This document shows positions 1-7,111 of a DNA stretch of 47,784 nt, piece after piece. Source of the DNA: Chloroflexota bacterium (GTDB taxonomy: Bacteria; Chloroflexota; Chloroflexia; Chloroflexales; Roseiflexaceae); NCBI GenBank assembly GCA_013388755.1, contig JACAEQ010000067.1, forward strand, positions 1 through 47,784, written 5' to 3'. The position numbers were made by a program, and so were the translations under genes. Below the pieces are notes generated by a model, which was not told the DNA's origin, searched no databases, and worked only from the letters and a program-made list of their open reading frames with translations. Each line of letters begins with the position of its first letter. Position 1 is the stretch's first letter.

Positions 1-125
1 CATGGATCCTCCTGCTGACGATTGGGTGTGGTAACCATATCGTAGCAGAAGCATGCCGCACCTTCAAAAACCCTTGACACCATGCCACCGACTGCTGAAA
101 AACTCTACCCTTGAGAGCCGGCGCT

Positions 126-160
126 CCCACCCTCCCCCCAGCGGGGGGAGGTTGGGTGGG
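126..160. repeat. GC-rich palindromic hairpin element
   Basis: A perfect 9-bp stem (CCTCCCCCC / GGGGGGAGG, 131-139 and 143-151) with a three-base AGC loop is extended outward by CCCAC pairing with GTGGG across a two-base bulge. It lies downstream of the leftward lipoprotein gene. There is no T-tract, so a terminator role is uncertain. It resembles the short Pro/Gly-coding palindromes scattered in many high-GC genomes. The rest of 1-307 shows no convincing gene. Confidence 0.6.
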
Positions 161-307
161 GGGCTGTGCGATGCGTCGAGCCTTATTTGCAAGGTATTGA
201 ATCTAGCCCCGGTACTGGCAACAAGCCTGGATATGACGCGCGCCAGGCCGCAAAGGCGCGATCTTTCGGGATGCTGTGCCACGAGCAGGCGATCCCTGCC
301 GGTGTCC

Positions 308-1183
308 TCAGTCGTCCTTACCGTCGTCATCGCCGCTGCGGTCATCGTCATCGCCGCTGCGGTCATCGTCATCGCCGCTGCGGTCATCGTCATCGCCGCC
401 GTGGTCATCGTCATCGCCGCTGCGGTCGTCATTGGCGTTGCCGTGGTCGTCGTTGGCGTTGCCGTGGTCGTCGTTGGTGTTGCCGCGGTCGTCGTTGGCG
501 TTGCCGCGGTCGTCGTTGGCGTTGCCGCGGTCGTCGTTGGCGTTGCCGCGGTCGTCGTTGGCGTTGCCGCGGTCGTCGTTGGTTGCTGTAGCTTCGATCT
601 CACGGATGATGCGCATACCATCAGCGCGCACCGTGTAGTGGATCCTCACTCGGGTGCCTACCGCCAGAGCACCCTTGATCTCGGTGGCCATCAGGCGATA
701 CTGCCGACCATCAATGACAACGATCTGACCATCAATCGCATTGATGATACCGCTGATCTCAACCTCGGCTCCTCGCGCTGTGGTGTTCCGATCGGCACTG
801 CCATTGTTGTTTCTGTTATCGTTAGTATTGCTGCTGGTGGTATCGTCGTTGGCGTTGGTGTTGCTGTTGGCGGTATCGTCGTTGGCGTTGGTATTGCTGT
901 TGGCGGTATCGTCGTTGCCGCTGGCGGTATCGTCGTTGGCGTTGGTATTGCTGCTGGCGGTATCGTCATTGCCGCTGGCGATATCGTCGTTGCCCCTGGC
1001 GGTATTGTTGTTTCCGTTGGCGTTGGCATGCGGGTTGATGCTATCGTCCACAGGGACCAGCGTCGCCGTGGCGCGGGCAGGCGAACCAGCTGCAAGCTGT
1101 GTTGCGCAGGATGACAGACTGACGGCCACGGCGATGATCAGCAGGAGAAGCAGGTTTTTTCGTCGGTTCAAAGTCGGTTTCAT
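308..1183 (-). CDS. repeat-rich acidic lipoprotein with a DUF5666-like domain
   Basis: Predicted 291-residue exported lipoprotein. The N-terminus has basic residues, a Leu/Ile-rich hydrophobic core and a lipobox ending SSC at about residue 24. Next comes a Asn/Asp/Thr/Ser-rich low-complexity stretch (about 45-135), then one compact beta-rich domain (about 138-195, starting near VEISGIINAIDG) resembling DUF5666. The tail is tandem heptapeptides, first DDRGNAN-like and then DDRSGDD-like, ending GKDD. The start at 1183 has a good AAAGGAG site; a longer upstream frame lacks one. It lies 109 bp behind the leftward GT-C membrane protein and may share its transcript. Function unknown. The Asp-rich tail could bind cations and the Thr/Ser/Asn region could carry glycans (inference). 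Long ORFs on the opposite strand are shadows of the repeats. Confidence 0.8.
   Translation of the reverse strand: MKPTLNRRKNLLLLLIIAVAVSLSSCATQLAAGSPARATATLVPVDDSINPHANANGNNNTARGNDDIASGNDDTASSNTNANDDTASGNDDTANSNTNANDDTANSNTNANDDTTSSNTNDNRNNNGSADRNTTARGAEVEISGIINAIDGQIVVIDGRQYRLMATEIKGALAVGTRVRIHYTVRADGMRIIREIEATATNDDRGNANDDRGNANDDRGNANDDRGNANDDRGNTNDDHGNANDDHGNANDDRSGDDDDHGGDDDDRSGDDDDRSGDDDDRSGDDDGKDD
326..585. repeat. 21-bp tandem repeat inside the lipoprotein gene
   Basis: About twelve 21-bp units encode the C-terminal heptapeptides. Units from about 326-424 have a core GTCATCGTCATCGCCGCTGC (plus strand); units from 425-571 have the core GTCGTCGTTGGCGTTGCCGC. Several neighbouring units (488-571) are identical, suggesting recent expansion. 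The unit length keeps the reading frame. Confidence 0.9.
829..1025. repeat. in-frame imperfect repeats encoding Asn/Asp/Thr-rich segment
   Basis: Imperfect units built on GGCGGTATCGTCGTTGGCG and GTTGGTATTGCTGTT alternate at spacings of about 18 and 33 bp. They encode the low-complexity segment (NTNANDDTA, SGNDDTA) following the lipobox. Copy number probably varies between strains. Confidence 0.8.
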
Positions 1184-1292
1184 CGGGTTTGCTCCTTTCA
1201 CAAGATTGTCTGGTAGTGCGCTGACTCTGTCGCCGGCAGCGCACGAAAGTAACGGCTGGATCACGCGCGAGATCGCAACACGTGATGTTCCA

Positions 1293-2873
1293 TCACTGGA
1301 CCACCACAAAAACGATCGCATCGGTATCGCGGTAGACCTCACGCAGGTGGGGATCGCCCTCGATGGCGCGGAGAAATGCGCCGTGGGCATGGTCGGTGAC
1401 AACGTACTGTGCGCCGAAACGTTCGGCGATTCGTGCACCTGGTTCTGATACCTTGCCGCGGGTTATCGCCACCCATTCATCGTACAGGTCGGGATCGTAG
1501 AGCTGCATGTAGGTCGGGTCGAGGCCAATGGTGTAGCGGCTGGCAGTGTTGTAGAAGAATAGGCGCGGGAAGTCGTCCCAGTCGGTTTGAAATACCATGG
1601 TGCCGGGGTAGGCATGGGCGCGCAGCCATGCCGAGGCGCCGGCATACGTCTCCGCCGGTCGGGAGTCGGCCATCTGGGCGCGTGCCGCAGGCAGCGTCAG
1701 TGTCGCCAGCACGCCGATGACGATCGCAAAGGCGACAGGTATGCCGTACCGGCGCGCTCCCATGCGCCAGTGCTGCCGCAAGCTGGCATCGTGCCGTTCC
1801 AGAGCGGCGATTCGCCAGGAGCGAAGCAAGGGTGCGCAGGCGAGCGCGGCAAAGATGAGCGCGAAGGGGGGAAAGTACTCGACAAAGCGACGTGATTTGA
1901 AGAGCAGAATGCCGAAGAAGACGCTCAGGCCGAATGCTATCAAGGTTGAACGATCCATGCGCGAACCGCGCCACCCGATTGCAAACGTTCCAAGCAGCCA
2001 GGCTGCCAGTGCGCCACCGGAATTGCCAACCAGGGTCCATGTCTGGTACGGGTACCACTCATTGCCGACCGAAGTCTCCGGCTGGCCGATCTTGGGCGCC
2101 AGGTGATTGGCGATGAATATGAGATTCTCTGGAACGTATGGATTGATCAGCAGGCCGAGCACGATGCCTGCGACGGGAAACAGCAGCGCGCGCCATTCGA
2201 TACGCCGGTCGGTTACGATCGTGGCCAGAAACGTCGCGCCGCCCAGCATGAGAAGCAGTGGGAAGGCGTTGTACAGCCAGACATACAGGAAGCCGAGCGG
2301 CAACAGCCAGTGATAGCGGCGTTGCAGCAATACGTGAAGGCTGAGCGCCAGCACGAGGAGTGATGCCGACTGCGCGCGTGGCATACTCATGCGGTAGAGG
2401 AATGCTTCTGAGATGCCAAACAGGCCGAGCGCCCATATCCACGCCCACGGTACGTCCTCGGCGCGCAGCAACCACCAGATCGCCACAAAGGCCAGCGCTG
2501 GCATCATAATACTTGCCAGTTTCGCGCCCATGATCAGTGCATCGTCGTCCGGATTCCCTGCAAACATGGCCAGATAGGCATGGTAGAGAAAGTGATGATC
2601 GTAAAACGAATCAGCGTTGAGAATCGATGATGGCAACCAGACGAAGCGTGGCGTGAGACCTTCCTCCAGCATAAGGCGCGCCATACGCATGTGGTAGAAT
2701 CCGTCGTTGTCTGCCAGACCTGCTGTGCCGAACTGAACGAAGGCGAAGAGTGTGGTAAACAGCGCGAAGAGGCCGGTTGCGCTCAGGGCGCGGGCGGCGA
2801 GTGCGCGAATAGTTGCGCGGACTGGCCGGGTAGGAGCAGGTACGTCCGACCTGGCGCGGCAGGTTACGGTCAT
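1293..2873 (-). CDS. GT-C fold membrane protein, STT3/oligosaccharyltransferase-like
   Basis: A 526-residue polytopic protein with about ten hydrophobic segments between residues 30 and 400 and a soluble C-terminal domain. After the first membrane segment comes DNDGFYHMRMARLMLEEG, which resembles the acidic first-loop motif of STT3/PglB (D-x-x-YH-R followed by a helix ending in G). A second acidic loop has FYDHHFLYH. The C-terminal domain carries TDWDDFPRLFFYN, positioned like the WWDYG region of STT3. These features suggest transfer of a lipid-linked sugar at the outer membrane face. Exact reaction is unknown; a mannosyltransferase of the GT39/83 type is the main alternative. No strong ribosome-binding site is visible at 2873, so a slightly later start is possible. 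It is upstream of the repeat lipoprotein on the same strand. Confidence 0.6.
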   Translation of the reverse strand: MTVTCRARSDVPAPTRPVRATIRALAARALSATGLFALFTTLFAFVQFGTAGLADNDGFYHMRMARLMLEEGLTPRFVWLPSSILNADSFYDHHFLYHAYLAMFAGNPDDDALIMGAKLASIMMPALAFVAIWWLLRAEDVPWAWIWALGLFGISEAFLYRMSMPRAQSASLLVLALSLHVLLQRRYHWLLPLGFLYVWLYNAFPLLLMLGGATFLATIVTDRRIEWRALLFPVAGIVLGLLINPYVPENLIFIANHLAPKIGQPETSVGNEWYPYQTWTLVGNSGGALAAWLLGTFAIGWRGSRMDRSTLIAFGLSVFFGILLFKSRRFVEYFPPFALIFAALACAPLLRSWRIAALERHDASLRQHWRMGARRYGIPVAFAIVIGVLATLTLPAARAQMADSRPAETYAGASAWLRAHAYPGTMVFQTDWDDFPRLFFYNTASRYTIGLDPTYMQLYDPDLYDEWVAITRGKVSEPGARIAERFGAQYVVTDHAHGAFLRAIEGDPHLREVYRDTDAIVFVVVQ

Positions 2874-2984
2874 ATCGTTTCGCTTTCACACAGGGTCGAT
2901 CACACGATGGCGACGTGTTGAGCACGCCACCATCTCTGTCGCGGATTGGCAACAAAAGTCACGGGTGAGAAGGAGAAAGCTGCG

Positions 2985-3926
2985 GTGACGACACTGGTTC
3001 CGACTCCCACAACACGGGGCGCCAGACGTGCACGCCGGTTTGCACTATCGAGCGCAGTAACGCTGATCATTCTCGTGCTGGCACTGTATCTTGGCGTCTC
3101 GACATACGCTGCCAGCGTTGTCACATTGCCGCAGCGCGACGCAGTGGTGAACACGCCGGCGACGTTCGGGGCGCGTTTTGAGGAGGTGCGTTTTCCGGCA
3201 CGCGGCGGCGATGTGGAGATTGCGGGCTGGTACGTACCGCAGGTGGGCGCAACCCGCGCGATCGTTCTCGTGCATGGCAAGGATAGCAGCCGTTCTACGG
3301 AGTTCGATGGGCGATTCAGCGAACTGGCTGCGGCGCTGCACGATCGCGGCTTTACCGTGCTGTTGATTGACATGCGCGGGCATGGCGATAGTGGCGCCGC
3401 ACGCTTCAGTTTTGGCCTGGCTGAGCGGCGTGATATTATCGGTGCGGTTGACTGGCTCGAATCGCAAGGCTTCGGTCGTGGCCGTATCGGGGTACTGGGG
3501 GTATCCATGGGCGCCGCTTCGGCCATCGGCGCGGCTGCCGATGACCCTGACATTGGCGCACTGGCGGCGGATTGCAGCTACGCCGATATCGAGCCACTCC
3601 TGCAACGCCACTGGACGAACGCGAGTGGCCTGCCGCTCATTTTTCTCCCGTCTACATTGTTGATGGGCCGGCTGATGCTGGGGATGGACCTGGCGAGCGC
3701 TCGACCGGTCGAGGAGATTGATGACATTGCGCCGCGCCCGGTACTGATCATCCATGGCGCGGCGGATGCGTTCACACCGGTGGAGCATGGCAGGGAGCTG
3801 GCAGCGGCGGCACCGAGAGCCGAGTACTGGGAGGTTACCGGCGCCGGGCACGCACGCTCGTATGCGGTTGATCCGCAGGCGTATGTTGAACGGGTCGCGC
3901 GATTTTTTGAGCGCGGCCTGCGCTGA
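2985..3926 (+). CDS. membrane-anchored alpha/beta hydrolase
   Basis: A 313-residue serine hydrolase of unknown substrate. One N-terminal membrane segment (about residues 20-42) follows an Arg-rich stretch, so the catalytic domain is probably outside the membrane. The alpha/beta hydrolase fold shows the HG oxyanion motif (LVHGKD), nucleophile elbow LGVSMG (Ser174), acid in IHGAADAFTP (Asp261) and His289 in GAGHARSY. RGHGDSG is also typical of the family. I chose GTG at 2985 because GAAGGAG lies about ten bases upstream; the same frame also opens at TTG 2946 without a comparable site. It is divergent from the GT-C gene. Confidence 0.82.
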   Translation: MTTLVPTPTTRGARRARRFALSSAVTLIILVLALYLGVSTYAASVVTLPQRDAVVNTPATFGARFEEVRFPARGGDVEIAGWYVPQVGATRAIVLVHGKDSSRSTEFDGRFSELAAALHDRGFTVLLIDMRGHGDSGAARFSFGLAERRDIIGAVDWLESQGFGRGRIGVLGVSMGAASAIGAAADDPDIGALAADCSYADIEPLLQRHWTNASGLPLIFLPSTLLMGRLMLGMDLASARPVEEIDDIAPRPVLIIHGAADAFTPVEHGRELAAAAPRAEYWEVTGAGHARSYAVDPQAYVERVARFFERGLR

Positions 3927-3928
3927 AT

Positions 3929-3968
3929 GCCTATCCGAATAACGGAGTTGGATGTCATTGCGAGCGAG
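3929..3968. repeat. partial copy of the TIR-bearing dispersed repeat
   Basis: GCCTATCCGAATAACGGAG followed by TTGGATGTCATTGCGAGCGA matches the left end of the full copies. The right half and right terminal inverted repeat are missing. It begins two bases after the hydrolase stop codon. Confidence 0.75.
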
Positions 3969-4086
3969 TTGACAGACTCTTCAGCACACCTGCGCCGTCA
4001 GGCTGAACGCTCGCGGTCGGCGCAGGCGTCAAGCACCTGAGTGCGCCGCACTCTGCACCTGTGCAATGGCCCCGCCTGCTTCATCC

Positions 4087-4095
4087 TGCTATAAC
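4087..4095 (+). promoter_or_regulatory. candidate extended -10 promoter
   Basis: TGCTATAAC fits the extended -10 form TGnTATAAT in eight of nine defined positions. It lies 30 bp before the DUF4173 gene. No good -35 box is seen 16-18 bp upstream. Confidence 0.45.
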
Positions 4096-4124
4096 TGGAG
4101 CTGGATGAAGAGAAAGGTAGGGCC

Positions 4125-5666
4125 ATGCACCACACGTTCCAATCTCCCAACCGTCTGCTGTTGACGGCGCTTTTACTGGGCGTATGCGCCGATCTCCTCT
4201 TTTTTGGCCGTAGTATCGGCATTTCGGCGGCGCTCTTCGTCGTGCTCGGCCTGATGGCGCTGGCATGGCTTTCACACGTGGAAGAGCGCCCGCCGAATCG
4301 TGCCAGCGTCTGGCTCGGCGCCGCTGCGTCAGGTTTTGCGCTTTTGCTCGCACTGCGCGAGACGTCCCTGTTGAGCATGTTGAATGCCTGCACTACTGCG
4401 GGGCTGCTGTTGATGCTCGCTGCGACCTTCCGTGGGCATCCCCTTGGCACGCTCTCGTGGGCGCAGGCCATGGTGCACTCGCTGATTGTACTCGTTGAGG
4501 CGGCGTTCTACCCTGCGCCGCTGTTGATGCACGGCGCGCGCAGTGTTGCAGAGCACAGTGGCCATGTGCGGCGGCTCGCACCGGTGGGCCGTGGTCTGCT
4601 GCTGGCGGCTCCCACGCTCATGATCTTTACTGGCTTACTGGCAGCGGCCGACAGTGTGTTTGCCGGCTATGTCAGTGCGGTGCTCACGCTCCACCTCCCG
4701 TTTGACCTGCCGGCGACGCTGAACCACGTGCTGTTTACCGGCCTGGCTGGCTGGCTCTGCGCCGGTGGTTTGCTGGCAGCCTTGCGTAACGGGCCGCCCG
4801 GTCCGGTCAGAACCGAATTACCCGCCGAGGGCGACACGCAGCGTTTGCGGCCCGTGGCGCGTCGTCTGCTTGGCTTCGCCGAAGCACTGACCGTCCTGGT
4901 ATCGGTTGCGTGTCTGTTTGGCGCGTTCATGCTGGTGCAGGCGGCATATCTCTTTGGCGGGCGCGATACACTGGCGCAGACGGGGATGACCTATAGCACG
5001 TACGCCCGGCGTGGTTTCTTCGAGTTGCTGGCGGTAGCATGCCTGGCGTTGACGATGTTGTTGACCCTGGCGGCACTGACGCGGCGCGACTCGCGTGGGC
5101 AACGGTACGCCTTCAACATAGCCTGTGCAACAATCGTCGCGCTGGTGATTGGCATGCTGGTCTCGGCGTTTCAGCGTATGCTCCTGTATCAGGCCGCCTA
5201 TGGGTATACACATCTGCGGATCTATACGCTCAGTTTCATGATCTGGCTGGCGCTGGTACTGTTGCTCTTCCTGGTGGCGCTCTTCCGCGCTGCGCCCAGG
5301 CTCTTCAGCTGGGGAACGTTCGCTACGGCGCTGCTCTACCTTGTGGCGCTGAATGGCGTCAATCCGGATGCGCTGATCGCGCGTGGGAACCTGGCGCGCT
5401 ACCATCAGAGCGGCACTCTCGATGCCCGCTACCTGGCAACCCTCTCGTCCGACGCGACGCCTGAGCTGGTTGCGGCGCTACCGGCGCTGAATGGCGATGC
5501 GCAGACGATTATCGCCAGCGCGCTCGATGCCCAGCGGCAACGCCTGGAGCGAATCGAGACGACCAGCGGCTGGCCGGCGTGGCACTTCGGGCGCATGCGG
5601 GCGTTGCATGCGTTGCAGGCGGTGGAGCAGCGCTCCTTTACCTGCTGCAGCGTGACACCTCCGTGA
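4125..5666 (+). CDS. polytopic membrane protein, DUF4173/DUF4153-type
   Basis: A 513-residue integral membrane protein with about ten to twelve hydrophobic segments and a soluble C-terminal tail from about residue 430. The motif MTYSTYARRGFFELLAVACL (about 285-304) is characteristic of the DUF4173 family, and the long hydrophobic N-terminal half fits it. Family function is unknown. The start at 4125 is preceded by AAAGGTAGGG. The tail (APALNGDAQTIIASALDAQRQ and on) resembles a helical repeat. It stands alone, flanked by dispersed repeats. Confidence 0.75.
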   Translation: MHHTFQSPNRLLLTALLLGVCADLLFFGRSIGISAALFVVLGLMALAWLSHVEERPPNRASVWLGAAASGFALLLALRETSLLSMLNACTTAGLLLMLAATFRGHPLGTLSWAQAMVHSLIVLVEAAFYPAPLLMHGARSVAEHSGHVRRLAPVGRGLLLAAPTLMIFTGLLAAADSVFAGYVSAVLTLHLPFDLPATLNHVLFTGLAGWLCAGGLLAALRNGPPGPVRTELPAEGDTQRLRPVARRLLGFAEALTVLVSVACLFGAFMLVQAAYLFGGRDTLAQTGMTYSTYARRGFFELLAVACLALTMLLTLAALTRRDSRGQRYAFNIACATIVALVIGMLVSAFQRMLLYQAAYGYTHLRIYTLSFMIWLALVLLLFLVALFRAAPRLFSWGTFATALLYLVALNGVNPDALIARGNLARYHQSGTLDARYLATLSSDATPELVAALPALNGDAQTIIASALDAQRQRLERIETTSGWPAWHFGRMRALHALQAVEQRSFTCCSVTPP

Positions 5667-5685
5667 GGACGACTGCGCACTATGT

Positions 5686-5838
5686 GCCTATCCGAAACCC
5701 ATGGGCCTGCGGTCATTGCGAGGAGCGCCAGCGACCGCCTGCAGCGAGCGCAGCGTGGCTGAAGCAATCGAGCGGTGCGAGCGGAGATTGCTTCGCTCGC
5801 GCTCGCCATGACAGTGACCATCTGGTTCTCGGATAGGC
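5686..5838. repeat. full copy of the TIR-bearing dispersed repeat (copy 2)
   Basis: About 153 bp bounded by GCCTATCCGAAACCC and its near-complement GGTTCTCGGATAGGC. The interior carries CATTGCGAGGAGCG, CAGCGACCGCCTGCAGCGAG, GAAGCAATC and an opposing GATTGCTTCGCTCG, so it can fold into a long stem. It is most similar to the copy at 29688. A 10-bp direct repeat CTATGTGCCT (5680-5689 and 5840-5849) flanks it and could reflect target duplication, although the left one overlaps the repeat end. Confidence 0.88.
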
Positions 5839-5850
5839 TCTATGTGCCTT

Positions 5851-6957
5851 TCAGGAGCGGGGCGTTACCCCGTGCCCGGCGTTGATCTGCGCCAGGAAGA
5901 TACGACCGCCATCGTAGTGCATCCCGCCCGTGAAGGGATTGTCGGCAAGGAAGAGCGGTGTGTCGAGATCAACGAATGTGAAACCGCCCTGGCCGGCGGC
6001 GAAGCAGGCTGACACCGTCATCGCCAGGAGTGACTCGACCATGCCGCCGATCATCAGGCCAAGGCCGGTCGCGCGCGCGACGGCGGCTATGTCGAGTGCC
6101 TCAGCGATACCACATTTCATCAGCTTGATGTTGATCACATTCACTGTTCCCAGGCGCGCCAGCCGGGCGACCTCAGCAGCGCTGGCCGCACTTTCGTCGG
6201 CGGCGACCGGCACATAGCGCGTGGCGGTAATCTGCGCCAGGCCCGCAAGGTCGTCACGTGCGGTTGGTTGTTCGAACAACGCCGGTGAGATGCCCTGCGC
6301 AACGAGCATGTTCAGCAACCCGAGCGCAGCATCGGCCGTGTAACCGCCGTTGCCGTCCAGGATGAGGCGAGCGCCAGGTGCGGCATCCCTGACGGCGACG
6401 ATCCGTGCCAGATCGTGCTCGATGACTCGCGTGCTTATCGATGCCGGGTCGCCGGCGCCGACCTTGATCTTGATCGTGCGAACCCCGCGCGCGATAATAT
6501 CGCTGGCCGCGCGTGCCGCCGCGGCAATCGTTCCGGTGGTAATCGTCACATCGGTCTCCAGGCTTGTCGCTACGCCGCCAAAGAAACTCCACAACGGCAG
6601 ACGCGCCGCCCGTGCCAGGGCATCCAGCGTTGCCGTCTCGATCGCGCAGCGCGCCGAACCGGTCATGCCCGGGATCGTCGCGAGGATCGCCGCAATCCGC
6701 CGCCATTCACGCGCGTCGGCTCCCTCGATGCTCGCCTGTGCCGCCAGAACAGCGGCCCGCGCCGATTGCTGCGTCTCGCCGTTGAATGCCGGGAACGGCG
6801 CTGCCTCGCCATACCCGCGTGTGCCATTCGCAAGTTCAACCGTCACGAGCAGGTTGCGCGCGACATCCTGGGCGCCTCCAGCAATGCCGAACGGTTCATG
6901 CAACGGGATATTGAGGGTCTCAACGCTCAGGGTACGTATCAGTGTTGGCGAGGTCAT
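5851..6957 (-). CDS. L-Ala-D/L-Glu (dipeptide) epimerase, enolase superfamily
   Basis: A 368-residue member of the muconate-cycloisomerase subgroup. Catalytic lysines are in TIKIKVG (Lys163, Lys165); metal ligands are Asp201 (DGNGG), Glu229 (FEQP) and Asp254 (ADES); the second general-base lysine is Lys278 (INIKLMKCG). Spacing closely follows known dipeptide epimerases. The N-terminal capping domain covers about 1-125. The expected reaction is epimerisation at the C-terminal residue of L-Ala-D-Glu-like dipeptides, as in murein peptide recycling. It is divergent from the MurF-Alr fusion, which supports a cell-wall role. An o-succinylbenzoate synthase or another dipeptide specificity cannot be excluded from sequence alone. 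Confidence 0.82.
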   Translation of the reverse strand: MTSPTLIRTLSVETLNIPLHEPFGIAGGAQDVARNLLVTVELANGTRGYGEAAPFPAFNGETQQSARAAVLAAQASIEGADAREWRRIAAILATIPGMTGSARCAIETATLDALARAARLPLWSFFGGVATSLETDVTITTGTIAAAARAASDIIARGVRTIKIKVGAGDPASISTRVIEHDLARIVAVRDAAPGARLILDGNGGYTADAALGLLNMLVAQGISPALFEQPTARDDLAGLAQITATRYVPVAADESAASAAEVARLARLGTVNVINIKLMKCGIAEALDIAAVARATGLGLMIGGMVESLLAMTVSACFAAGQGGFTFVDLDTPLFLADNPFTGGMHYDGGRIFLAQINAGHGVTPRS

Positions 6958-7111
6958 GGCGGCGCTCCAGGATAGGATAATATAGACGGACGCACGTATT
7001 GTACCATTTGCGCATGTGTCGATATACGCAAGCGCGGCGGTATGCCAGGGGTATAGAGCAAATACGCCCTGTGCCGCTCATCGTGCCGGCAATACCGGCG
7101 CAGGGGCCTGT

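Noticed and set aside
53-1114. Long plus-strand ORF and two further ORFs over the repeat lipoprotein
   Set aside because: They translate into monotonous Val/Ala, Arg or Ser/Leu repeats and arise from the tandem codon repeats of the minus-strand gene, which has a lipobox, a folded domain and a ribosome-binding site.
1282-1296. GTGATG-N3-CATCAC at the end of the GT-C gene as another VapB operator
   Set aside because: The spacer is three bases rather than six and it straddles a stop codon, so it is more likely a chance or 3'-end hairpin.
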